A stretch of DNA of 64,000 nucleotides from the NCBI RefSeq assembly GCF_003350295.1, contig NZ_QLYY01000018.1, positions 62,310 to 126,309 on the forward strand, given 5' to 3'. Made by a program: the position numbers and the translations under genes. Within the stretch, counting starts at the first letter, position 1. Each line of letters begins with the position of its first letter. Below are positions 20,075 to 31,325 of the stretch, one piece after another. This stretch comes from Vibrio tetraodonis (lineage in GTDB: Bacteria; Pseudomonadota; Gammaproteobacteria; Enterobacterales; Vibrionaceae). Below the pieces are notes generated by a model. That model saw only the letters and a list, made by a program, of their open reading frames with translations, was not told the origin of the DNA and did not search any database.

Positions 20075-21115
20075 GTGGCAAATAGATTTGGATTTACAGG
20101 AAAGTCTGAGTTTTTCAACGACCTAGGTATGTCTTTGGGGAAAGGTATTTACATTGTGTCATCAGCAATTGGAACCATATCTTTGTCGTTGGGGTGTGCA
20201 TTTGTAAGCTCCTATGCCGTCAAGACTGAATGGGGTAAATATCAAGGTTTTTGCGGTTTTATTAAATTTCTTTTACTCAACCCATGGGTTTATATTTTGG
20301 TTGGTGTAGTTTTATTTTGTGTTGGTGCGCTTGGGATTTATAAAGATCAAAGTGAAATGTCTTCTGATAATAAAAGGTTAAATAAAGAAAACTCAGAACT
20401 CAAAACAGATAAAACTAGCTTTGAACGTTCTAAATTAGATGAAATACAAAGTTTAAAAATAAAGGTTGATAGGTCTCAGGAAGAAGCTCAATTACACAGA
20501 TCTAAAGTTAGTGAAATTCATAGTAGTTTAGTAGAGTCTTGGCTTAAAGGTATTGCCAAGTCTATAGACTTAGATACGTATTCTAGAGTTTCAATTTACT
20601 ATGAAGATGACAAAAGTTTTTCAATATTAGCTAGGCATTCTCAAAACCCTGCGCTATCAAAAATGCATAAGCAACGATTTGCCCTTAATCAAGGTGTAAT
20701 AAGTCAGAGTTGGCAGCATGGACAATGGAATGAATATGAAGCCCCACAGTATGCCGATGATAAAGATGAATATGACAAGTATATGATTGCCCGCTACAAA
20801 TATTCGCAAGAGGAGCTAGATGCCATAAGGATGAAAAGTTGCAGATACTTCGGCTTGGCAATTGTAGATGTTGATGTTGATGTTGATGTTGATGTTGATG
20901 ACCATATTGGTGTAATTCTTTTTGAAAGTACAAAAGAAGAACACTTTAATGAAGAAACACGAAAAAGTATTATTAATTACTGCGAAAAATATCAAAGCCA
21001 TTTGTGTGCTTTTGTCAGAAATGGTCGGAACTACGACAAGGCTTCCTCGAGAAATCATCATAAGTCTCAAGTTAATTTAGAAGATATAGCCTCCTTAAAG
21101 GAGATCTTGAAATGA
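20075..21115 (+). CDS. Membrane-anchored coiled-coil protein with GAF-like domain, function unknown
   Basis: A 346-residue protein. Two membrane helices lie at about 25-49 and 65-89, so both termini probably face the same side. A charged coiled coil follows (about 92-150), then a domain at about 155-325 that reads like a GAF sensor fold: strand-like SRVSIYYEDDKSFSILARHS, then FALNQGVISQSW, and a late strand HIGVILFES. Six Val-Asp pairs (264-275) interrupt the fold. The start is taken as GTG at 20075, with AAGGG nine bases upstream; a TTG at 20066 is the alternative. Base composition is visibly more AT-rich than cca or eno, suggesting transfer. The stop overlaps the next start by four bases (ATGA). 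The GAF call is by pattern, not proof. A sensor or effector paired with the Panacea protein is an inference. Confidence 0.6.
   Translation: MANRFGFTGKSEFFNDLGMSLGKGIYIVSSAIGTISLSLGCAFVSSYAVKTEWGKYQGFCGFIKFLLLNPWVYILVGVVLFCVGALGIYKDQSEMSSDNKRLNKENSELKTDKTSFERSKLDEIQSLKIKVDRSQEEAQLHRSKVSEIHSSLVESWLKGIAKSIDLDTYSRVSIYYEDDKSFSILARHSQNPALSKMHKQRFALNQGVISQSWQHGQWNEYEAPQYADDKDEYDKYMIARYKYSQEELDAIRMKSCRYFGLAIVDVDVDVDVDVDDHIGVILFESTKEEHFNEETRKSIINYCEKYQSHLCAFVRNGRNYDKASSRNHHKSQVNLEDIASLKEILK
20864..20899 (+). repeat. In-frame hexanucleotide tandem repeat (Val-Asp tract)
   Basis: Six 6-bp units, the first GTAGAT and five exact GTTGAT, encode VDVDVDVDVDVD inside the GAF-like domain. Unit gain or loss would keep the frame and alter loop length. 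Confidence 0.95.
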
Positions 21116-21582
21116 ACAAAATTCAAAAGATAATTGCATATTTTTGCGTTAAATATCCTCATAAAGGCGAGCTGTCAAAGGCTAGACTAACAAAGCTAGT
21201 TTACCTTGCTGATTGGTTTAGTGCTTTAATCGATGACCGTCAGCTTACAGATATTGACTGGTTGTTTAACCATTATGGACCTTATGTAGATGATGTGGTT
21301 GAAGTAGCTAGCCGTAGCCCCGATTTTTCCATAGTGTCAGAACAAACAATGTATGGATCTGACAAATATCTTATTAGTTTTAATGGTTACTTTGATGAAG
21401 ATTCTCTGCCACATAGAGAGCGACAGATATTAGATTTTGTGATTGATAAAACTAAGAATTTATACTTTAACGATTTTATTGATTATGTATATTCAACATA
21501 TCCAGTTGAATCAAGGAATCGTTATTCAAGACTCGATCTAGTTTCACTGGCTCGTGAGTACAATGCCCTAACAAACAATTAA
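21112..21582 (+). CDS. Panacea/SocA-like (DUF4065) protein
   Basis: A 156-residue cytoplasmic protein matching the Panacea (SocA-like, DUF4065) fold. Conserved marks are ARLTKLVYLADW (residues 24-35; family pattern KLxKLxYxA) and W50 followed by NHYGPYVDDV (53-62; family pattern W-x-x-GPV/Y). The C-terminal half is helical. Panacea proteins are known as antitoxins that neutralise many unrelated toxins, and SocA is a proteolytic adaptor-antitoxin in Caulobacter. AAAGGAGAT lies upstream and the start overlaps the preceding stop as ATGA, so the two genes are translationally coupled. That pairing suggests it controls the membrane protein. Toxin neutralisation here is inferred; no toxin domain is recognised in the partner. 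Confidence 0.75.
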   Translation: MNKIQKIIAYFCVKYPHKGELSKARLTKLVYLADWFSALIDDRQLTDIDWLFNHYGPYVDDVVEVASRSPDFSIVSEQTMYGSDKYLISFNGYFDEDSLPHRERQILDFVIDKTKNLYFNDFIDYVYSTYPVESRNRYSRLDLVSLAREYNALTNN

Positions 21583-22185
21583 ACACATATGAGCCTTTCT
21601 CCGGTCAATAGACAATAGCCTTCTTTTGGCTGCGTTAGCAGCCAATGCTCTCGAACAACAAACTAGTCTATTTTGCTTCGCTTCGCCCAAACTCAGCTTA
21701 TCCGAAGAGGCTAGCCACGAACGCAATTCCTAACTCGAAATTGTCCAAAAGTGAGTTTCAAACTTTCTTTGGATGGAAGCAATAATTGAGTTTAAGTTTC
21801 GATCTTTGGTGTCCAACTACACCAATGTCAACTCCAGTTCAAATTGTCCGTTTTCATACTAGAAAATGTTCAAAATTTATTGTCTTTTATTCTGTATTTC
21901 GTGAGTAACGAAGCGAAAAAATGATCAAACTTTACAGTTTTAATGGTCGAATATAGCTTTAAAATGACACATTTCTGATCAATCTATATTTTCTTCTGAC
22001 AGTTTGAGTGAGAGGGATAATGCATCATTATAAAATAACCAAAAAACCACCTTTCATCAATATACAAGCGAGTATTGAATTAACTCTCTTTCCCCGATAA
22101 TGTGTTCATGAATTTCTTATTAATCTATTGATTGTTATATCTATATTTAGATTATGTCAGTTAATTATTTAGCTTGGGAATAAGT
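21583..22185. other. Intergenic region downstream of the cassette
   Basis: No convincing ORF. It holds a perfect 8-bp hairpin (TTGGCTGC, loop GTTA, GCAGCCAA, 21626-21645) without a U-tract, then the right inverted repeat. From 21816 it is AT-rich up to the DUF2520-like gene, where a promoter must lie, but no clear one was picked out. Confidence 0.5.
21731..21815. repeat. Right imperfect inverted repeat of the GAF/Panacea cassette
   Basis: Reverse complement of the left repeat in three ordered blocks: TAACTCGAAAT (21731-21741), TGAGTTTCAAACTTT (21752-21766, exact 15-bp match) and TAAGTTTCGATCTTT-N2-TGTCC (21793-21814). With the left copy it encloses exactly two genes. Confidence 0.75.
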
Positions 22186-23073
22186 ATGAAAATAAATATT
22201 GTGGGGGCAGGTCGTGTTGGTCAAACACTTGGAAAACTTCTTGTCGATACTAGAGTTGTGCATGTGGGTTCGATTTATAACAGAACCATATTAAACGCTG
22301 AAAAATCGGTTGTATTTATTGGCGAAGGAACTCCTATTACCGACTTGACTGATATGGAGCAAGCTGACTTATATATGGTAACAACAGCAGATGGGGCTAT
22401 TGGAGAAGTGTGTGACCACATGTTAAATGTCCACAACTTTAAGCAAGGTAGCGTGATTTTTCATTGCAGTGGTGTTACTCCTTCAAGCCTTTTTAAACGA
22501 GCACAGGAGCATGGGTGCTATATCGCTAGCGTGCATCCGGTCAAGAGCTTTGCTGACCCTTCTATTGCAGTATTAGATTTTAAGGGGACTTTTTGCGCAG
22601 TCGAAGGGGATGAAAAAGCACTTGGCATACTTGAGGAATGTTTTCAAAGAATTGGGGGGCAGATAATTAGAATCAACACAGAAAAAAAAGCCCTTTATCA
22701 CGGCGCGACTGTGATGGCATGCAATAACCTTGTTGCTTTGATAGAAGCAGCAACCTCAATGTATGTTGATTCTGGTCTTGATAGGCAGAGCGCGCTCAAA
22801 TTGATGGAGCCAATTATTCGTGGCACCATTACTAATATATTCGCTTTGGGATCTGTATCCGCTTTGACAGGACCAATAGCCAGAGGAGACTCCGAGACCG
22901 TAAAGAAACATTTAGATGCTTTAAAAAATGATGATGGGATGATTTCCGATGTTTACTGCTCTCTTGGGAAATGGGCACTAAGTCTTTCGAAAGAGCAAGG
23001 TAGTGCAACAACAGAGTCCCTTGAAAATATTCAAATTTACTTAAATCAAAATAATACATTCAATAAAAAATAA
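22186..23073 (+). CDS. DUF2520 / Rossmann-like NAD(P)-dependent oxidoreductase
   Basis: A 295-residue soluble protein. The N-terminus MKINIVGAGRVGQTLGKLL is a classic GxGxxG dinucleotide-binding turn. A Rossmann domain (about 1-140) with VIFHCSGVTPS and ASVHPVKSFADP is followed by an all-helical DUF2520 domain (about 150-285), which has LYHGATVMACNNLVALIEAA and the motif LTGPIARGDSETVKKHL. The fold resembles ketopantoate and pyrroline-5-carboxylate reductases, but the substrate is not known. ATG at 22186 is chosen over TTG at 22174 because it begins the Rossmann strand. It stands alone on the plus strand between the cassette and eno, with AT-rich surroundings. Typical homologues lie beside pantothenate or folate genes, which are absent here. 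Confidence 0.78.
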   Translation: MKINIVGAGRVGQTLGKLLVDTRVVHVGSIYNRTILNAEKSVVFIGEGTPITDLTDMEQADLYMVTTADGAIGEVCDHMLNVHNFKQGSVIFHCSGVTPSSLFKRAQEHGCYIASVHPVKSFADPSIAVLDFKGTFCAVEGDEKALGILEECFQRIGGQIIRINTEKKALYHGATVMACNNLVALIEAATSMYVDSGLDRQSALKLMEPIIRGTITNIFALGSVSALTGPIARGDSETVKKHLDALKNDDGMISDVYCSLGKWALSLSKEQGSATTESLENIQIYLNQNNTFNKK

Positions 23074-23440
23074 ATTTTCAATTATGATTAAGAACAATAA
23101 AAATATAAAGGCTTGTCTGGCTGGTAACGTCATAGAATAAAGAAGATTATTTTAGCCTGTTCGGTTAACGGTACGGGTTTGTCCCAACCATTTGATGCAT
23201 TGCAAGTAGCGAACCTCGATGCTTGAAACGACGATTCTGGGAGGTTAGGTGTTTCTCCAACAATCTTCTATTCATCAATCTCTATACCAACCGACCAGCT
23301 GTTGCAAAATTTGTACTAATTGGTTTCTGTCCAAAAATCGGCTAGACCCAAAATAAGCAGCCAAATAAACCCCAAAAAGTTTCGATCTTAGGTTTCCTCT
23401 GACAGGTGATGAAGAGTACTCTGGATAAAGTGATAGCCAT
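23074..23440. other. Intergenic region with a third repeat fragment
   Basis: No ORF of note on either strand. The sequence around 23150-23330 is less AT-rich than its flanks and looks like degraded foreign DNA, but I cannot name it. Confidence 0.4.
23377..23392. repeat. Possible third copy of the cassette-end motif
   Basis: AAGTTTCGATCTTAGG shares a 13-bp core (AAGTTTCGATCTT) with the right repeat, in the same orientation. It lacks the second and third blocks, so it may be a remnant or chance. Confidence 0.35.
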
Positions 23441-23469
23441 AAAAAATCGCCTCTGATACTAGAGGCGAT
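23441..23469 (-). terminator. eno terminator
   Basis: ATCGCCTCT (23446-23454) pairs with AGAGGCGAT (23461-23469) around a 6-nt loop. On the minus strand it is followed by a U-run (A's at 23441-23446). Confidence 0.9.
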
Positions 23470-23499
23470 GTTTAATAAAGCGAGCTAAACGAGCTGTGT

Positions 23500-24866
<1,367 letters not shown>

Positions 24867-24879
24867 TATGTCCTTTTTT

Positions 24880-26613
<1,734 letters not shown>

Positions 26614-26683
26614 CTATCACACTGTCATTTTTTATTTCTTGCTTCAAATCAAATTAGAATAGCGCATTTTTGGCTACGTCGAA

Positions 26684-27481
26684 CTATGACTCTTGCTGTT
26701 TGACTTGATTCCAAAACTCGTCAAGCTGCTCTAAATTGTAGTCTTTCAATTGTTTACCTTGAGTCGCAACAATAGATTCTATCCCTTTAAAGCGGCGCAT
26801 AAATTTATGATTAGCTTTACTCAATGCCGATTCAGGATCTTTTCCTAGATGACGACTTAAATTCACTGTCGCAAACAATAAATCTCCCAGCTCTAGTTCA
26901 AGTTTTTCTTCATTTGGCGATACCTGAAGCGCTTCATCCATCACCTCATCAATTTCTTCTCGAACTTTGTCGACCACTGGCCCTAAAGAATCCCAGTCAA
27001 ATCCGTAACGGGCACACTTTTTTTGAATTTTATTTGCTCGTGATAATGCGGGTAATGAACTAGGGACAGAGTCTAAAATGCTTTGTTCAGTACTACCTTT
27101 TTGAGCCTTCTCTTTCGCTTTTTCTGCTTCCCAGTTGTCTGAAATTTCTTCTTCACTTGAAAACTCTACATCCGAAAATACATGTGGATGGCGACGAGTC
27201 AGCTTCTGGTTAACATCAGTAACGACATCAGAAAATTCAAACAACCCCTGCTCTTTCGCTAGCTGGCTATAAAAAATCACTTGAAACAAAAGATCGCCCA
27301 ACTCTTCTTGTAAATTGGCCCAGTCTCGCTTGTGAATGGCATCAACAACTTCATAGGTTTCTTCAATCGTATGCGGGACAATAGTGTCAAATGTTTGTTG
27401 TAAGTCCCACGGACATCCTTGCTCTGGGTCACGTAACTTCATCATTATTTGTTCTAATTCTTCTATTGGGTGACTCATCAT
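26684..27481 (-). CDS. mazG: MazG nucleoside triphosphate pyrophosphohydrolase
   Basis: Hydrolyses (d)NTPs to NMP and PPi; in E. coli it also lowers ppGpp and helps limit MazEF-driven death. It is 265 residues with two tandem MazG domains. The first (about 10-110) has [14 protein letters not shown] and the metal-binding [10 protein letters not shown]...[11 protein letters not shown]. The second (about 150-260) has CARYGFDW and [15 protein letters not shown]. The start may be the first ATG (27481) or the second (27478); AAAGGA precedes both. Its position next to relA is typical. No mazEF pair is present between relA and mazG here, unlike E. coli. Confidence 0.95.
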   Translation of the reverse strand: MMSHPIEELEQIMMKLRDPEQGCPWDLQQTFDTIVPHTIEETYEVVDAIHKRDWANLQEELGDLLFQVIFYSQLAKEQGLFEFSDVVTDVNQKLTRRHPHVFSDVEFSSEEEISDNWEAEKAKEKAQKGSTEQSILDSVPSSLPALSRANKIQKKCARYGFDWDSLGPVVDKVREEIDEVMDEALQVSPNEEKLELELGDLLFATVNLSRHLGKDPESALSKANHKFMRRFKGIESIVATQGKQLKDYNLEQLDEFWNQVKQQES

Positions 27482-27494
27482 TCTTTTCCTTTAA

Positions 27495-27528
27495 ACAAAA
27501 AAGGTGAGTGACATCTGCCACTCACCTT
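27495..27528 (-). terminator. Terminator between relA and mazG
   Basis: On the minus strand AAGGTGAGTG, 8-nt loop, CACTCACCTT, then UUUUUGUUU. A 10-bp perfect stem. mazG therefore needs its own promoter or read-through. Confidence 0.88.
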
Positions 27529-27548
27529 AAAATTAAATTGAAAACCAA

Positions 27549-29768
27549 CTAACCTAATCTCTTCACTGACATGACGTCTTTTATCTGCTCCACCCGCTTG
27601 GAGACGCGAGATAATACTTCGACATTGGTCACTTCAAGATCAAAATCCATAATCGATAACTGATTGCGGTAATCAACTCGGCTCTTCATGCTGGTCACCT
27701 TTATTTTCTCATTGGCAAATAATGTGGTGATGTCTTTGAGCAGGCCGCTACGTTCCATAGCCTCGACACGCACAGTGAGTATATAAGAACCCACATAGCC
27801 ATTTCCCCATACGGTATCGATGATTCTTTCCACAGCATGGTGGCGAAGCTCTTCAAGTTGCTCACAATCAGCTCTATGCACTGAAATACCGCGCCCTTGC
27901 GTGATATAACCAGCGATTTCATCACCAGGAATAGGCTGACAACAACGGGCTAAATGCGTCATCAGATTATCAACCCCTTCAACCACAACCGCATCTTTTT
28001 TCGGACGACTCAATACTGGCGGCTTGTTTTCCGCTTCTTGCAGTTTTTCAAGGGCCTGCTGATCTTCTTCTTCAGCGGTAGGTTTGTTCACCAGTGCATT
28101 GATATGGTTGATGATCTGGTTAATGCGTAAATCACCACTACCAATCCCAACATACAGTTCATCAGCGCTGTTGACATTAAATCGCTTGAGAGCATATTGC
28201 TCAGCATCTTTTAGCGTTGCGCCAATTTTATTTAGCTCAGTTTCAAGGATCTCACGACCAGCTTCTAAGTTTTTCTCGCGCGACTGCTTGCGGAACCAAG
28301 CGTTAATCTTAGCCCGTGCACGACCTGAGGTTACAAAACCCATCGATGGGTTTAACCAATCACGAGAAGGGTTAGGCTCCTTCGAAGTAATAATCTCGAC
28401 CTGATCCCCCATAGACAGCTTATGCGTAAAAGGAACAATCCGGCCCGCAACCTTGGCACCAATACAGCGATGACCCACTTCTGAGTGAATGTGGTAAGCG
28501 AAATCGAGTGGCGTGGCACCCATAGGTAAATCGACGACATCACCACGAGGTGTGAAGGCATAAACGCGATCATCGAACACCTGACTGCGCACTTCATCCA
28601 ACATTTCGCCAGAGTCTGACATCTCTTCTTGCCAATCAAGCAGTTTACGCAGCCAAGTGATTTTCTCATCGTAGCCACTTCTACCGCCACCACCTTCTTT
28701 GTATTTCCAGTGGGCAGCAACTCCAAGTTCAGAGTCTTCATGCATGTCTTTAGTGCGGATCTGAATTTCGATCGTTTTACCTTCAGGTCCGAGAATCACA
28801 GTGTGTATAGATTGATAACCATTGGGTTTGGGGTTAGCAACATAGTCATCAAATTCACTCGGTAAGTGCTTATACTTAGTGTGGACTGCCCCAAGCGCTG
28901 CATAGCAGTCTTGTAACTTATCAGCGATGATACGAACGGCACGTACGTCGAAAAGCTCATCAAACGCCAAACTTTTCTTCTGCATTTTTCGCCAAATACT
29001 GTAGATGTGTTTGGGACGTCCGCTTACCTCTGCATTAATTCCTGAGGTTGTGATTTCATTGGAGAGATCGTCAACAAAATCTTTTATGTATTGCTCTCGT
29101 ACAATGCGCCGCTCTGACAGCTGCTTAGCAATTTGCTTATAAGTTTCAGGTTGCTGATAGCGAAACGCATAATCTTCAATTTCCCATTTAAGCTGACCTA
29201 TACCTAGACGGTTAGCGAGGGGTGCATAAATATTGGTACATTCTTTAGCTGCCGCGCAACGAACTTCACTTGGCGCCTTCTTCACTTCAATTAAGTTACA
29301 AATTCGCTCTGCCAACTTGATGATGACACAGCGAAAGTCATCAACCATGGCGAGTAACATTCTGCGGACATTATCAACCTGAGCAGAAGCAGCGCTCCCT
29401 TCGATCGTCACGTTCAACTGTCCAAGTGCGGCCATTTCCTCCACACCATCGATCAATTTAATAGTTTCCTTACCAAAGTCTTCAGCCAAAACTTCGCGAT
29501 CATAAGCCCCACTTGATACCAGAGGAAACAATAAAGCAGCAACTAAGGTAGCTTTATCCATGGAAAGTGTTGTCAGGATTTCGATCATTTCTCGGCCACG
29601 CCACAACAGCAAAGGCCTTTGTTCACTCTGATCCAAAATGGTTTCGCAACGGAGGTAAACCTCCTTGAGGCGTTTAGCCACCTTGGCATCTTGCTTTAAA
29701 CTGACTATCCAAGTATCTAAATCAAACTGTTCATCTTGATTCAAATGTGCGCTTCGTACCGCAACCAT
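27549..29768 (-). CDS. relA: RelA, (p)ppGpp synthetase I
   Basis: Ribosome-associated synthetase that makes (p)ppGpp when uncharged tRNA enters the A site. It is 739 residues. The N-terminal HD-like region (about 25-180) lacks the full hydrolase HD motif, as in other RelA proteins, so it is probably synthesis-only. The synthetase domain (about 240-370) has GRPKHIYSIWRKM and the substrate stretch NPKPNGYQSIHTVILG. A TGS domain (about 400-465; VYAFTPRGDVVDLPMGATPLDFAY), a zinc-finger/helical region (LARCCQPIPGDEI) and a C-terminal ACT domain follow. Confidence 0.98.
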   Translation of the reverse strand: MVAVRSAHLNQDEQFDLDTWIVSLKQDAKVAKRLKEVYLRCETILDQSEQRPLLLWRGREMIEILTTLSMDKATLVAALLFPLVSSGAYDREVLAEDFGKETIKLIDGVEEMAALGQLNVTIEGSAASAQVDNVRRMLLAMVDDFRCVIIKLAERICNLIEVKKAPSEVRCAAAKECTNIYAPLANRLGIGQLKWEIEDYAFRYQQPETYKQIAKQLSERRIVREQYIKDFVDDLSNEITTSGINAEVSGRPKHIYSIWRKMQKKSLAFDELFDVRAVRIIADKLQDCYAALGAVHTKYKHLPSEFDDYVANPKPNGYQSIHTVILGPEGKTIEIQIRTKDMHEDSELGVAAHWKYKEGGGGRSGYDEKITWLRKLLDWQEEMSDSGEMLDEVRSQVFDDRVYAFTPRGDVVDLPMGATPLDFAYHIHSEVGHRCIGAKVAGRIVPFTHKLSMGDQVEIITSKEPNPSRDWLNPSMGFVTSGRARAKINAWFRKQSREKNLEAGREILETELNKIGATLKDAEQYALKRFNVNSADELYVGIGSGDLRINQIINHINALVNKPTAEEEDQQALEKLQEAENKPPVLSRPKKDAVVVEGVDNLMTHLARCCQPIPGDEIAGYITQGRGISVHRADCEQLEELRHHAVERIIDTVWGNGYVGSYILTVRVEAMERSGLLKDITTLFANEKIKVTSMKSRVDYRNQLSIMDFDLEVTNVEVLSRVSKRVEQIKDVMSVKRLG

Positions 29769-29832
29769 TCTCTTTATCCTGTTATCACTTTCTATTTTCG
29801 TAGGGTAAGACTGCTCTTATCGAGTTAAGTTC

Positions 29833-31155
29833 TTATTTAGCCTTCACAAATAACGCCATGGACTCTAGATGACTCGTATGCGGAAACATATCCAGCATTC
29901 CGAGTCGCTTCAATTCATAGCCCTGCTCAAGCAAACTGCGAGAATCTCGCGCTAAAGTTGCAGGATTACATGAAACATAAACGATTCTCGTGGCACCAAA
30001 AACGGAAATTTTCTCTATGACACCATTCGCTCCAGCTCTTGCTGGATCAAGGAGTATCTTATCAAATTTTTGATTGGCCCATGGTTCACCAGACACATCT
30101 TGTTCCAAATTTGCTTGAAAAAATGTCGCGTTCTCTAGGTTATTTATTTGGGCATTGTGGGCAGCTTTTTCAACCATCTCATCAATCCCTTCAATACCAA
30201 CCACTGAATTCACTAACTTGGCCATAGGCAAACTAAAATTACCTAACCCGCAAAATAGGTCTAATACAGTATCTTGCGACGATAAAGCTAACCAGTCTAA
30301 TGCCTGCGTGACCATCTTGGCATTAACCTCTTGGTTTACTTGTATAAAGTTATTAGGCTCAAAGGGGATGGTTAGCCCAATCTCTTGGTAGACGCCAGAC
30401 TCCCCACATTTTATCTCCACATCTTTGGAGGATGGCATCAGGTACAAACTGATTTGCTTAGCGTTAGCAAAATCAATTATCGACTGATGGTCTCGGGCAG
30501 GTAATGCTTTGGTATGACATAAAACGAGAATACAGGTATTGTCCGCTTTGACTAATTCTACATGACCAATATGCTCAGGTTGAGAGAAACCCTGCAACAA
30601 TTGGGACAAATCAGGCAATATTGCATTCAGGTCAGGCTCCAAAACAGGACAATGTGTTAGGTTGACAATATTGTTACTGTTTTTTTTGCGAAAGCCGAAT
30701 TGAAGCTGGCGAGTTTTTTTATCTTGCATTACGCTCACTCGAGCACGCCTGCGATACCCTTGGGTTCTCGACAAAATAGGCAATTCTAGCTCAAGAGTTT
30801 GCCGCGCAAATTTACTCATAAGCTGACTCAAGGTCTGCTGTTTATACTCCCACTGGTTCTCACTGCTTAAGTGCTGCATATTACAACCTCCACATTCGCT
30901 GTAATGTGGACAAAAAGGTTCAATACGCTGCGAGCTAGCGCTCTGAATCTTGATTAAAGACGCTCTTGAAAACTTGCTTTTGCTCTCTGTCAGTTGAGCA
31001 ATCACTTCTTCTCCAGGCAGTGCGCCCTCAACAAAAATAGGCTTTTTGTTTTGATAAGCAATACCAGCACCGTGATGATCAAGTTTTTCAATTTTCAGTA
31101 CTTGGTGCTTTGTATTCAGTTGAGTTTTCTTTTTAGGTTGGAAGAAACGCGCCAT
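29833..31155 (-). CDS. rlmD: RlmD, 23S rRNA (uracil-1939-C5)-methyltransferase
   Basis: SAM-dependent methyltransferase that makes m5U1939 in 23S rRNA. It is 440 residues. An N-terminal TRAM domain (about 12-70; [21 protein letters not shown]) is followed by the cysteine cluster [16 protein letters not shown] that binds an iron-sulfur cluster. The catalytic domain shows SAM motifs [14 protein letters not shown] and LLDPARAGA, and the nucleophile in [13 protein letters not shown]. It is 64 bp upstream of relA in the same direction, the conserved pairing, and divergent from barA. Confidence 0.97.
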   Translation of the reverse strand: MARFFQPKKKTQLNTKHQVLKIEKLDHHGAGIAYQNKKPIFVEGALPGEEVIAQLTESKSKFSRASLIKIQSASSQRIEPFCPHYSECGGCNMQHLSSENQWEYKQQTLSQLMSKFARQTLELELPILSRTQGYRRRARVSVMQDKKTRQLQFGFRKKNSNNIVNLTHCPVLEPDLNAILPDLSQLLQGFSQPEHIGHVELVKADNTCILVLCHTKALPARDHQSIIDFANAKQISLYLMPSSKDVEIKCGESGVYQEIGLTIPFEPNNFIQVNQEVNAKMVTQALDWLALSSQDTVLDLFCGLGNFSLPMAKLVNSVVGIEGIDEMVEKAAHNAQINNLENATFFQANLEQDVSGEPWANQKFDKILLDPARAGANGVIEKISVFGATRIVYVSCNPATLARDSRSLLEQGYELKRLGMLDMFPHTSHLESMALFVKAK

Positions 31156-31325
31156 AACTCTGTTCTTTGCCTTGTTACAATTGCTCGATATTCGTATCCA
31201 AGTATCATCTTTTCATACTTGAATGATTGTCTGAGCCGAGCGAGTTTATTATGCTTAAGTATTCGACGGCTTCTTTTTGTTTGGAAGTTATTTTCCCATA
31301 TCCATACCACGATGTTTAGATAATA

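Noticed and set aside
19791..21815. Integron attC sites flanking the cassette
   Set aside because: The repeats lack the RYYYAAC/GTTRRRY cores and the folded attC layout, and are inverted rather than directly repeated.
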